From: Mycobacterium avium subsp. avium
Lineage (GTDB): Bacteria; Actinomycetota; Actinomycetes; Mycobacteriales; Mycobacteriaceae
NCBI RefSeq assembly: GCF_009741445.1
Contig: NZ_CP046507.1
Span: forward strand, 4,892,930 to 4,956,929
Direction: 5' to 3'
Length of the DNA: 64,000 nt
In this document: positions 33,975-43,404 of the stretch, one piece after another
Position numbering within the stretch: position 1 is the first letter of the stretch
Layout: each line of letters starts with the position of its first letter
Position numbers and translations under genes: made by a program
Notes under the pieces: model-generated
Seen by the model: only the letters and a program-made list of their open reading frames with translations
Databases searched by the model: none
Told to the model about the DNA's origin: nothing

Positions 33975-34895
33975 CTATTCCTTGGGCTCGTCGTCGGACG
34001 GCATGATCACGATCCGGCGGTTGGGCCGGTTGGTGACCACGGTCGGCTTGGCCTCGCCGGGCTTGCTGCCCGGAGCGCTGGGCGGGATCGTCAAGCGGCC
34101 CTTGACCGGCTGGCCGTTGGGCACGCCCGGGGCGGTGACCCGCTTTTCGGCCGGCTTGTCCTTGTTGCCGCCTTCGCCGCCGGCGCCCATCGCGCCCGGG
34201 GGCATCATCGGCATGCCCGTCATGCCGGTTTGTCCGGGCATGGCGGGCATCCCGCCGGTCGGCGGCATCATCGCGGCTTTGGCGCCGGCCGGGGTGGTCG
34301 GCGGGGATGACGTCGGCACCGGCGGCGGGCCCAGCGAGCTGGTCGGAACCGTGCCGCCCCCGCCCAAGCCGGCGCCGCCGCCACCCGCGCCCGCACCGCC
34401 GCCCAGGCCGGATCCGGCGCCGCCGACGCTGTCGACCAGATGCGCGTTGTCGGCCAGCGACGCCGCGCCGTGGGCGCCCTGAACCGCGCTCATCAGCGGC
34501 TGCAGGGCGCTTTGGCCGGCCTGCATCGCCTGCTGGGGAAGCTGGGTGAGCGGTCCCATGACGCCGCCCATCGCCCCGCCGAGGGCGCCGGTGACGCTGG
34601 ACAGCATCTGCTGCAGCATCTGCATCTCTTGCGAGCCGTTGGCCTCGTTGGCCGGGAACTTCGCAGCGGCGTCGGCGGCACGGGCCTTGCGGTCCGCGTC
34701 GGCGGCGGCGGCGTCGGCGGCGTCCTTGGGGACGTTGGCGTTGCCGGCCCCGCCGACCATGCCCTGCCCGGCGTCGGCGGGTGACGTACCGCCCGGCGGC
34801 ACCGGAAACGGCCGCGGAATCGACGCCGGTGGTCCCCCGACTATCGCCGTAGTAGTCGGCAGATCATTTTTGATAATTCCCCCGGGACCACCCAC
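33975..34895 (-). CDS. Gly/Pro/Met-rich ESX-associated protein of unknown function
   Basis: 306 aa of low complexity. A short helical part (residues ~85-130, SQEMQMLQQMLSSVTGALGG) is flanked by Pro/Gly/Ala linkers. A Met-rich stretch follows (GGMPAMPGQTGMTGMPMMPP), then a basic C-terminus ending in NRPNRRIVIMPSDDEPKE. This composition resembles secretion-associated Esp proteins and the Rv3899c/Rv3900c-type genes at the same position in M. tuberculosis. It has no TM segment or signal peptide. It lies 109 bases downstream of the large ESX-associated gene, on the same strand. Confidence 0.72.
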   Translation of the reverse strand: MGGPGGIIKNDLPTTTAIVGGPPASIPRPFPVPPGGTSPADAGQGMVGGAGNANVPKDAADAAAADADRKARAADAAAKFPANEANGSQEMQMLQQMLSSVTGALGGAMGGVMGPLTQLPQQAMQAGQSALQPLMSAVQGAHGAASLADNAHLVDSVGGAGSGLGGGAGAGGGGAGLGGGGTVPTSSLGPPPVPTSSPPTTPAGAKAAMMPPTGGMPAMPGQTGMTGMPMMPPGAMGAGGEGGNKDKPAEKRVTAPGVPNGQPVKGRLTIPPSAPGSKPGEAKPTVVTNRPNRRIVIMPSDDEPKE

Positions 34896-35004
34896 GACCT
34901 CACCTCCACCCCGCTCGTTCGACGCTTATCCAAGCGCTGGCGATCATTCGTATCGCCATTTTGTCACAGCGCGCCGATAACGGTATTCACCCGAGGAATG
35001 CGGG

Positions 35005-37056
35005 CTACGAGCCGGCGCGGTGGTTGATTGCCTGGAACCAGGCCAGGTGATAGTGCGCGAGGTACTCGTGGCCGTCGATCAACGCCTGGATGGCCGCCAA
35101 AAGCATCCAGTCTCCGACGGCCGCAGGGTCGTGATGGGGATATGCCGTTAATACCGCGTGTTGAATTTCGGCGGTGCATTCGCGCAGCATCCGGATTTCG
35201 CTTTCCAGCACACCCGTCTTCCGCACCGCCGGTGCCGCGACCGCCTGGGCGATGCGCGGCAGGCCGTCGCGACGGCGGACGGCGTCCACCAGGGTGGGGC
35301 CCAGCTCGTCTATCTGCGGTGCGGCCGACCGGGCCGGCCGATCGCCGCTGAGTGTCGGCTCGTCCGAACCCGGTTCGGCCACATAGGTATTGGCGTGATG
35401 GGCGGCCGCGACCGTGACCGCGCCGAGCAGGTCCACCACGTTGGCGTCGTGGCGGCGGGCGGCCGGCTCGAGCAAGGTTACGTGGGCGGGCAGCCGGAGG
35501 TGCGGTGGAATCCACCCACTCGCTAGGTCGGTGACAAGCGTGGTGGTGCCGTCGTCGCGCAGCCCCGCCGCCCAGGACAGGCGGGGTTCCTGCCGGGCTA
35601 CCGCGTCGACGAGTCGCTGCAGCCGCTGCTGTTCGGCCGCCCGACTGGATGCGGCGCCGGCGGTCGCGCCCGCGGTCGCCGATACCGCCGATGCGTTCGC
35701 CAGCGTCGAGGAGCCCGCGCCGGCCTGGCCGGCCGCGGCCGACGCGGCGCTGCGCTCCACCGGGGAGACCAGCGTGCCGCCCGCCGATGGCGACGATGCC
35801 GGCGAGGGGGCCACCGGCGCGCCGGAGACCGGGCCGGTGGGGGCGGACGGCACCGATGGCGCCGCCACGACCGGTGGGCGTAGATCGGAACCGTAGGCGG
35901 GCAAAGATCCGGAGGGGACCGACGGCCCGCCGGTCGCCGCGGACGACCACGAGCCGCCCGTCATGACCGCCGGTGCGACCGGAGCGGCGCCGCCTGCGGC
36001 CGACGGGGCCGACGCGGCGGCCGGCGGCGCGTCGACGGGAGGCGTTGCCGCGATGAAGGCGCCGGCGCTGGGGACGGTCGGCGCTACCGGCGGTGTGCCC
36101 GCCGGGGTTTGCGGCGCCCCCGTCTCCATCGCTTGCAGCGCGTTCGCCGAAAAGGCTTGTCCGCCAGGCCCCGTCGCCTGGCCGGTCGCCAACCCAGAGG
36201 CGAACGATTGCGCCAGGTTGGGCTGCCCGCCCTGGCCGAGGCCTAGCCCCGACGGCGCCATCGCCGCAGGCGCGCCGTGTACGCCAGGGACGCCCGACGG
36301 GACAGTTCCCGAGGCGGCGGAGAACGACGGGGCCCCAGCGGGCGCCGGTGATGCTGGTGCCGTCGGGCCGGGCAGGCCCGCACCACCCACTCCTGGCCCA
36401 CCCGCCGACGGCGGCACGACGCCTGCGTCCGTGTGTGGTCGTCCGGGGAAGCCGGCAGCCCCGACCCCTGGACTTCCGTTCGAGAGCGCTTGATCGCTTC
36501 CGCTGGAGTGCGGCTCGCTCGGCATACCACCACCACCGACTCCCGGTCCGGTAGAGGATTTGCCCTGGCCTAAATGGAGATCTTCGGCGGTGATTTGTTG
36601 CGGAGCAGGAGCGTCCTGAGTATTGAAACCATTTGCGCGCGCCCAACTCCGCGCGTCGCCACCGACACCGTCAGCATCAAGGATTTTTTGGGTCGCTGCC
36701 ATCATCTTGTCCACCGCGTCGCGACTGGCGTTTGCAGCGTCGGCATTGCAGCGCATCTGGACTGCTTGAATTTCCGCTAACTTCTCAGGAGGCAGCTTCT
36801 TCGATGCCAGGATTTCGTTGATCTCGCGGTTGCCCGTACTGGCTATCTCCGACAACCGGCTCCGCAAATAATCGGTGGCATCAGCAGCCGAATTGAATGC
36901 CGATGCCTTTGCCTGGTATTTCTCAGCGAGATCTAGGTGAAACTTCTCACCCTGCTGGAATCGATCGATCAGATCATCTGCTGTGTGCCCCTGATTGTGG
37001 GCCGCAAACAGCGTCCACTGAGTACGCAAGGTCTGCGAATAAATCTGCTGCTCCAC
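35005..37056 (-). CDS. large ESX-2-associated protein with helical N-domain, Pro/Ala-rich linker and conserved C-domain
   Basis: 683 aa from the GTG at 37056 (GGAGCG 8 bases upstream); the frame is open to 37167 without support. Residues 1-150 are helical (IYSQTLRTQWTLFAAHNQGH, FHLDLAEKYQAKASAFNSAA). Residues ~170-480 are a Pro/Ala/Gly/Ser linker. The last 200 residues form a folded domain (LQRLVDAVARQEPRLSWAAG, IQHAVLTAYPHHDPAAVGDW, YLAHYHLAWFQAINH) like the C-terminal domain of M. tuberculosis Rv3899c. It combines what look like two M. tuberculosis proteins, and is probably a secreted or surface ESX partner. Confidence 0.75.
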   Translation of the reverse strand: MEQQIYSQTLRTQWTLFAAHNQGHTADDLIDRFQQGEKFHLDLAEKYQAKASAFNSAADATDYLRSRLSEIASTGNREINEILASKKLPPEKLAEIQAVQMRCNADAANASRDAVDKMMAATQKILDADGVGGDARSWARANGFNTQDAPAPQQITAEDLHLGQGKSSTGPGVGGGGMPSEPHSSGSDQALSNGSPGVGAAGFPGRPHTDAGVVPPSAGGPGVGGAGLPGPTAPASPAPAGAPSFSAASGTVPSGVPGVHGAPAAMAPSGLGLGQGGQPNLAQSFASGLATGQATGPGGQAFSANALQAMETGAPQTPAGTPPVAPTVPSAGAFIAATPPVDAPPAAASAPSAAGGAAPVAPAVMTGGSWSSAATGGPSVPSGSLPAYGSDLRPPVVAAPSVPSAPTGPVSGAPVAPSPASSPSAGGTLVSPVERSAASAAAGQAGAGSSTLANASAVSATAGATAGAASSRAAEQQRLQRLVDAVARQEPRLSWAAGLRDDGTTTLVTDLASGWIPPHLRLPAHVTLLEPAARRHDANVVDLLGAVTVAAAHHANTYVAEPGSDEPTLSGDRPARSAAPQIDELGPTLVDAVRRRDGLPRIAQAVAAPAVRKTGVLESEIRMLRECTAEIQHAVLTAYPHHDPAAVGDWMLLAAIQALIDGHEYLAHYHLAWFQAINHRAGS

Positions 37057-37156
37057 GCATGATTCGCTCCAATGCTGAGCACCAGCGCGTAGAGCCGTCG
37101 ACGGTGCTGGCCACCAAGGGCCAATAAGCGCCACTGTCCAGGTCCCAGGCGGAAGG

Positions 37157-37702
37157 TCAAGCCCCACCGCATACCTTTTTCATCGCAATATCCTTAGCGA
37201 TCACATCATCGAGCGCAGCCTGATAATCAGCATCGCTGGCGGCTGCACTGTTGTTGTTTGCAGTGACCGCTCCATACGCTGCCGCCCATGCTTTCGCGGC
37301 ATCGCGACGATCGGCATCAAGTGCCAAGTTGTCAGCAGGCATGTTGAGCAGGAGTGCCCCGTTAGTATCGGCGATCCGCGCTAGCGCACGATCGTTGGCA
37401 TTAGTGTCGGTCGCTACTGCCTGCGCCACTAACCTATAGGTGTCGCATAGGTGCTTTTGCGCAGCTGCAGTTTCGCTGAGGGTGTATTTCGGCAATGTGG
37501 TCGCCACGGCCAATCTTGTGGCGGGGCGAATAAGAGCGATTGCCGGTGCGCCAGCGGCGACTGCGGCCGTCACGGCTAGGGCAATCGCCAGCCATGGCCG
37601 CGCGCGTCGCGCCGGCTGCCAAGGATAGGACGGTGGCCGACTACCCACGGGCGGATGGACGCTTGGCCCCTCACCAACGCCAGCAGGTAGGTCGCCTACC
37701 AT
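37157..37702 (-). CDS. one-TM protein of the ESX-2 locus, paralogue A
   Basis: 181 aa with a good AGGAGG upstream. It has a Pro-rich cytoplasmic N-terminus starting MVGDLPAGVGEGP, one TM segment (about 37-58, WLAIALAVTAAVAAGAPAIA), then an extracytoplasmic helical domain. Two cysteines (KHLCDTYRLVAQAV and the C-terminal KKVCGGA) could form a disulfide. It is clearly paralogous to the protein at 37952 over its full length. The family corresponds by position to membrane protein Rv3901c of M. tuberculosis. Function unknown. Confidence 0.8.
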   Translation of the reverse strand: MVGDLPAGVGEGPSVHPPVGSRPPSYPWQPARRARPWLAIALAVTAAVAAGAPAIALIRPATRLAVATTLPKYTLSETAAAQKHLCDTYRLVAQAVATDTNANDRALARIADTNGALLLNMPADNLALDADRRDAAKAWAAAYGAVTANNNSAAASDADYQAALDDVIAKDIAMKKVCGGA

Positions 37703-37951
37703 GTGCCCTCCTACTAGTCAGAACGCGCCTGACGTGCCATCACCGCTACCTCTCAATAGTGAGGCAGGCGGCGGGACGACAGCAATTCACCGTGCGGTAC
37801 TGTGCCGTGCTAGCCCAACTCCCACCCATATCCCCACCCTGCGCACTCTGCCAGTCAAGCGTTCCTCGCAGCAGCGGGTGGCTCATATGCGCCCAAGGCG
37901 TATCTCCGAAGGGCTGGGACACCTGCCGTGCGGGTTTACCTATAAGGTTGC

Positions 37952-38518
37952 TCAGCTGCCTCCGCAGACCGTCTTCATTGCAGCGTTCTTGTTATTGGCA
38001 TTGTCCAGCGCAGATTGCCAGGCGGGATCATCGCTACCCGTCGCCACGCTGGATGTTGCTGCCACATTGCTATACGACTCAGCCAGGGCAAGCGCAGCAG
38101 CGCGATCACCGGGGGCAATTGCCGGATTTGCGTTTACTGCTTCTTCCAGCATCACGGCTCCGTTTACCGTCGCCAGGTTCGCGCGGTCCGAATTTTTGCC
38201 ATTCGTTTCAATTTGCACGGCGCGAGCGGCCAATCTGTACGTGTCGCACAACTTCTGATGCGCAGCCGCCGTCTGCTCTGCCGTGTACGAGGGCGTCGTT
38301 GAGGTGGTCGAGGAAACCGTTGACGAACCACCGGTAGGCCGTGTCAACGCGACCACCAGAGCCGCACCGCCCAGCAGAACAGCTACCGCGGCCAAGGCGA
38401 CCGCCGGCCATGTCCTCGAACGCGGCGGCTGCGGAGGAAAAGCTGGCGCCCACTGCGTTGGATTCGGCGGCCCCGTCATTGGCCCCTGCCCAGGGGCCGG
38501 CGGCAAATCCCCCACCAT
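37952..38518 (-). CDS. one-TM protein of the ESX-2 locus, paralogue B
   Basis: 188 aa from the ATG at 38518, preceded by AGGAGG; a longer frame to 38608 has no support. Same architecture as paralogue A: MVGDLPPAPGQG start, one TM (TWPAVALAAVAVLLGGAALV), a Ser/Thr-rich linker (SSTVSSTTSTTPSYTAEQTA), then a helical domain with KLCDTYRLAARAV and the C-terminal KTVCGGS. The two genes are 249 bp apart in the same orientation, a tandem duplication that has since diverged strongly. Probably an envelope-anchored accessory of the ESX-2 system; this is inference. Confidence 0.8.
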   Translation of the reverse strand: MVGDLPPAPGQGPMTGPPNPTQWAPAFPPQPPRSRTWPAVALAAVAVLLGGAALVVALTRPTGGSSTVSSTTSTTPSYTAEQTAAAHQKLCDTYRLAARAVQIETNGKNSDRANLATVNGAVMLEEAVNANPAIAPGDRAAALALAESYSNVAATSSVATGSDDPAWQSALDNANNKNAAMKTVCGGS

Positions 38519-38785
38519 GCTTCCTCCTAAGTGTCTGCAATCGCCCTTCGAGACCGTATCCCGAATACTCGGCTCCAATAGTTGAACAGCTAACGGCGTA
38601 ACGAGCAATCACCGCGACTCCCGGTGGTGGCGAACTACCAGCCGCGAAAGCGTCGCTGCCGCCGATTCGCGGCGAGAACGCAGTCAGTGGTTGACGGTGC
38701 ATGGGGCCCCACCGATCCGGATGGCACGTGCGACGAACAGGCAAGCGTTATAAGGCTTTTAGTGCCTCAGGGACACAATGGTCGA

Positions 38786-38807
38786 GCCGATCCGATAAAG
38801 GATCGGC
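38786..38807 (-). terminator. hairpin after the EspC-like gene
   Basis: Perfect 8-bp stem GCCGATCC/GGATCGGC with a 6-base loop, 14 bases beyond the EspC-like stop. It has no long U-tract, as is common in mycobacteria. It would separate espC-like from the genes that follow. The rest of the 303-bp gap (38519-38821) shows no coding sequence and should hold the promoter for the paralogue pair. Confidence 0.5.
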
Positions 38808-38821
38808 CTCCATACCAACTT

Positions 38822-39151
38822 TCAAGCGTTCGATGGCGACGGGCTGGAACTGGGTCGCAGCGCGCGCATTTCGGTCGCGTTCTGCTCATCCATGTTGGTG
38901 AAACTGTTGGCCGCGTGGTGCGCCTTGGTGCCAACACCGGTCAGCGTCTCGCTGTGTGCCTGCAGGTTGTTGACGTGTTGTTCGTGCGCGACCGCGACGG
39001 CGCTATGGAATGGGTCGGCGGCGGCAAAGTCACCGAACATCCCGGACGCTACGGTCCCGCCCGCCAGTTGATCGGCCCCATCCCGGGCGTGACCGCCCGC
39101 GCGATGGGACTGGTTTCCTCCGGAGTGCAAAAGGTCGGTGTCGACGAACAT
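38822..39151 (-). CDS. EspC/EspF-like (DUF2580) type VII secretion-associated protein
   Basis: 109 aa from the ATG at 39151, with AAGGAG 5 bases upstream; an upstream extension of the frame is not supported. The profile is that of EspC-family excreted proteins: MFVDTDLLHSGGNQSHRAGG start, a Gly/Ala turn (FGDFAAADPFHSAVAVAHEQ), a long second helix (HVNNLQAHSETLTGVGTKAH) and the family-typical ANSFTNMDEQNA end. EspC-like proteins are usually co-secreted with ESX substrates. It heads the minus-strand ESX-2 gene series but is followed by a terminator-like hairpin. Confidence 0.83.
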   Translation of the reverse strand: MFVDTDLLHSGGNQSHRAGGHARDGADQLAGGTVASGMFGDFAAADPFHSAVAVAHEQHVNNLQAHSETLTGVGTKAHHAANSFTNMDEQNATEMRALRPSSSPSPSNA

Positions 39152-39279
39152 CAGCACTCCTTCCCTGCGTCGAACCTTTGCATTAAGCCTTGTGATCAGG
39201 CTAAACGCGGCGCAGCGGGCGGTCAATTCACCCCAATGCCGGCCGCTGCCCAGACACCCCGCCCAACGGCCAACGGCCG

Positions 39280-41247
39280 CTAGAACCCGTGCCCATTGGT
39301 GACCGAGCGTGCCGGCCGCTCCCATTCCGGATCGACCACCACCGGCATCCGGATCTCCACCCGCGGCAGCGACAGCGTCCCCAACGGAGTGTGCACCCAG
39401 CCGAGAATGGACACCCGCGCCGCGTCTCGGTCGGGCGCCAGCATGCCTTCGGCCGCCAACTCGTTGCCGCGGCCGGTGACGATCTCGGTCATGTTGTGCA
39501 GCGCCTCGCTGCCCACGTCGTAGTAGTGCGAGTGGTCCGTGAACCACGGCATGACGCTGTGCGAACCGGCAACTTCGGCGCGGAACCGCACCGCCCCGAA
39601 ACCTGCATGCGCCGGGTCGGTGCCCAGCCCTGCCAGCGGACCCAGCGGACCGCCCAGCGTCTCGTTGAGCCCATTGGGCAGCCCGCTACCCGACTCGCCG
39701 ATCCAGCTAATCGCATCGGTTGACGCCGCACCCACATACAGCCTGCCGCCGTCGAGGTGAAAGTCTGCGGCGCGGTGCGCCAAATCCGTGCCCGGGCACC
39801 CGGTTAGCACCGCGTCGTTGGCGCGCATACCGCTGTTGGCGAACGCGTCGGCCACCGTCGTCGACCCGTAGGAATGGCCGATGACCGTCACATGAGCCCG
39901 GCTTCCCGCGTCGTGTGTGGCGGCCAGCCCATTGACGTCGCCGGCCAACAGCACACCTGCCTGCCGCGCCCTCCAGGGCGTGCCGACCTGTTCCAGTTTC
40001 GCTGGGTCGGTCACGGCCTGCTCCCAGTGGGAATCGTCGAATTCCGGTGCGTCATAACCCATCCAGGCCAGCACCGCGGTGGCGTGGTGGGGGTCGGCCC
40101 GCTGCGCTTGCGTGTAGAGGTTGATGGCGTCGTCGGCTCCGTCGGACATCCAGCCGCCGCGCACGCTGCTATTGGTGCCCGGCACGACGACCGCGGTGTT
40201 GCGGGACTTGTCCGGGTTGCCGATGGCGATGCCCGCCCTGCCCTTGCCGGCGAACGCCAGCGGGTCGTAGGCCCACAGCATCAGCGGAAGCCCTGGGTCG
40301 CACGCTTTGTTGAGGCAGTCGTTGGTCTTCACCGCGTTCTGGTACCGGACGATGTCGGTGGCGCACAGCCCGTAGGACGCCGGGTCGCTGAACATGTCGA
40401 TATCCCGGTTGTGGAGCGCGTTGTCGCGCAGCGCCTCAACCGATACGCCCCGCACCCGGGCGACGGCTTCGACCTTGCTCAGGTCGTCAGTCATCGTCGC
40501 CCGATTGACCGAGTCACGCGCCTCGGCGGGAATACCGTTGAGATTGCCCAACTCCTGCGGATGCTGATCGATCAACAAACGCTGCTGAGCGTCACTCAGC
40601 GAATCCCACCACCACTTGACCTGCTCAGGGCTGGTGTCGGCGGGCGGGATCGACAACTCGTCGACGCCCCTGACGTCCGCCGGGTCGACACCATCGCCCT
40701 GCAGGCGTGCCAACGCGCTGTGCAGTAGCCGCGAATAACTCTCCCGAACCTGCTTGAGCACCAACGTGATTGCCTTGGCTTCGGTGACGGCGCTGTAGCG
40801 CAGCTCCTCGGCCGCGCAGTGATCGGCCTCCTCGAGGGCCTGGCCGATCTCGTCGTCGATGGCCGTGAGGTCATACTCCAGCGCTTCGATGTACCACGTG
40901 GACGTGCGTTGCGATTCGGCCAGCACCGCGGCGATGGTCTCCAAATCGGTTGCAATCCGCGGCAATTGCCGGCCCTCCACTGCTAACGCCCGGGTGACGC
41001 GCTGCACCTCGGCGGAGTCGTTGATCGGCAGCGCGCCGTTTCGGTGATTCCACGACGCCTCGAACCGACCTCGGGCCGCCGCAAACGCGACGTCGGCCTC
41101 CGCGGTGCTCATCCCCGCGTCATGAAACGCCCGGGCCAGGGAGGCGATCTGCGCCGGACGGCCAGCCTGCAGGCCCGAGTCGATCGACCACGGATCACCG
41201 CCGGCCTCGGCGACCAGAAACGGAATGCTCAAGTGGCGCAGCTGCAT
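39280..41247 (-). CDS. alpha/beta hydrolase (DUF1023) with a helical ESX-like N-terminal domain
   Basis: 655 aa. Residues 1-200 are a helical domain (GDPWSIDSGLQAGRPAQIAS, PINDSAEVQRVTRAL, long heptad-like helices to ~180) shared with the protein at 43405. Residues ~320-600 are a DUF1023 alpha/beta hydrolase with the nucleophile elbow VIGHSYGST (Ser459), an AVVVPGTNSS strand and a C-terminal HSVMPWFTDHSHYY that can supply the His. A secreted esterase or lipase role is likely; the substrate is unknown. It stands where M. tuberculosis has cpnT, next to the Rv3906c-like gene. Confidence 0.82.
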   Translation of the reverse strand: MQLRHLSIPFLVAEAGGDPWSIDSGLQAGRPAQIASLARAFHDAGMSTAEADVAFAAARGRFEASWNHRNGALPINDSAEVQRVTRALAVEGRQLPRIATDLETIAAVLAESQRTSTWYIEALEYDLTAIDDEIGQALEEADHCAAEELRYSAVTEAKAITLVLKQVRESYSRLLHSALARLQGDGVDPADVRGVDELSIPPADTSPEQVKWWWDSLSDAQQRLLIDQHPQELGNLNGIPAEARDSVNRATMTDDLSKVEAVARVRGVSVEALRDNALHNRDIDMFSDPASYGLCATDIVRYQNAVKTNDCLNKACDPGLPLMLWAYDPLAFAGKGRAGIAIGNPDKSRNTAVVVPGTNSSVRGGWMSDGADDAINLYTQAQRADPHHATAVLAWMGYDAPEFDDSHWEQAVTDPAKLEQVGTPWRARQAGVLLAGDVNGLAATHDAGSRAHVTVIGHSYGSTTVADAFANSGMRANDAVLTGCPGTDLAHRAADFHLDGGRLYVGAASTDAISWIGESGSGLPNGLNETLGGPLGPLAGLGTDPAHAGFGAVRFRAEVAGSHSVMPWFTDHSHYYDVGSEALHNMTEIVTGRGNELAAEGMLAPDRDAARVSILGWVHTPLGTLSLPRVEIRMPVVVDPEWERPARSVTNGHGF

Positions 41248-41293
41248 CGGCCGTACCCCCGGCGCGACGCCGCGTCAGATCACCACCCCGTAC

Positions 41294-41803
41294 TCACAGC
41301 GCGCTGGCGCCGTCGGCGAGACCGTCACCGTCGGTATCGGTCAGCCGGACGTTCCACTTGCCGTCACCGTCGGTGTCGACGTATCCGGTCACACCGGTCT
41401 CGTCGGTGCGCAGCACCCGGTCGGCCAGCCCGTTGCCGTCGGTATCGATGAGGCGGGCGTCGGGGCGGCCGTGGCCGTCGAAGTCGACCATGGGCCCGCC
41501 GGTGTGCTCGACGCCGTCGAGGCCGAACCAACGCAGCTGCCCGGTGCGGTCCACGGCCACCGCCCACGTTCCCGAACCGTCGTCGGTGAAATAGGCCTCG
41601 GGCGTGCCGTCGTTGTCGAGATCCAGCACGGCGTGATCGACGAGGCCGTCCCCGTCCAGATCCGCCAGTGCATCGTCGCGCAGCCCGTCGTGGTCGAAGT
41701 CCAGCCCGATCGATTCGAAACGGCCATCGCCGTCAAGATCGAGGTCGGGTTGACCGTGCCAGATCGCGGCCGCGCCGCCGTCGCCTGCCAAGCAATAGTC
41801 CAC
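41294..41803 (-). CDS. calcium-binding-type repeat protein (Rv3906c-like)
   Basis: 169 aa, the M. tuberculosis Rv3906c length. It consists of at least eight D-x-D-x-(D/N/H)-G loops (DLDGDG, DFDHDG, DLDGDG, DLDNDG, DFDGHG, DTDGNG, DTDGDG, DTDGDG), the pattern of dockerin-like, EF-hand or thrombospondin type 3 calcium repeats. No signal peptide is seen with the GTG start at 41803. Calcium binding is inferred from the motif only. It lies 24 bases downstream of pcnA and 46 upstream of the hydrolase, on the same strand. Confidence 0.78.
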   Translation of the reverse strand: MDYCLAGDGGAAAIWHGQPDLDLDGDGRFESIGLDFDHDGLRDDALADLDGDGLVDHAVLDLDNDGTPEAYFTDDGSGTWAVAVDRTGQLRWFGLDGVEHTGGPMVDFDGHGRPDARLIDTDGNGLADRVLRTDETGVTGYVDTDGDGKWNVRLTDTDGDGLADGASAL

Positions 41804-41827
41804 AAATTGTCGGACGCGCGGCCGCGG

Positions 41828-43270
<1,443 letters not shown>

Positions 43271-43339
43271 GTTCGATCAGCCTAGTCGGACCTGCACCAA
43301 AAGCCGGTGTGAGGAGCCTCGCACGGGATCAAAGGTGAA

Positions 43340-43367
43340 TTGACCCGGCGCGGAGCGTCAGTAGCCT
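43340..43367 (+). promoter_or_regulatory. sigma-A-like promoter for the effector-like cassette
   Basis: TTGACC (43340-43345), a 16-bp spacer and TAGCCT (43362-43367). This puts the start of transcription about 30 bases before the GTG at 43405. Prediction from sequence only. Confidence 0.4.
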
Positions 43368-43404
43368 TACGCGCAGCGAGAAGGGTGAACGGCGGGACGG
43401 TGCG

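Noticed and set aside
37540..38337. 265-aa plus-strand frame between the paralogue genes
   Set aside because: It spans both minus-strand genes and their gap, with no start signal; the minus-strand genes have strong ribosome-binding sites and mutual similarity.
38822..39547. 241-aa reading of the EspC-like frame
   Set aside because: The extra N-terminal part overlaps the hydrolase gene; the ATG at 39151 has a good ribosome-binding site and gives the family's length.
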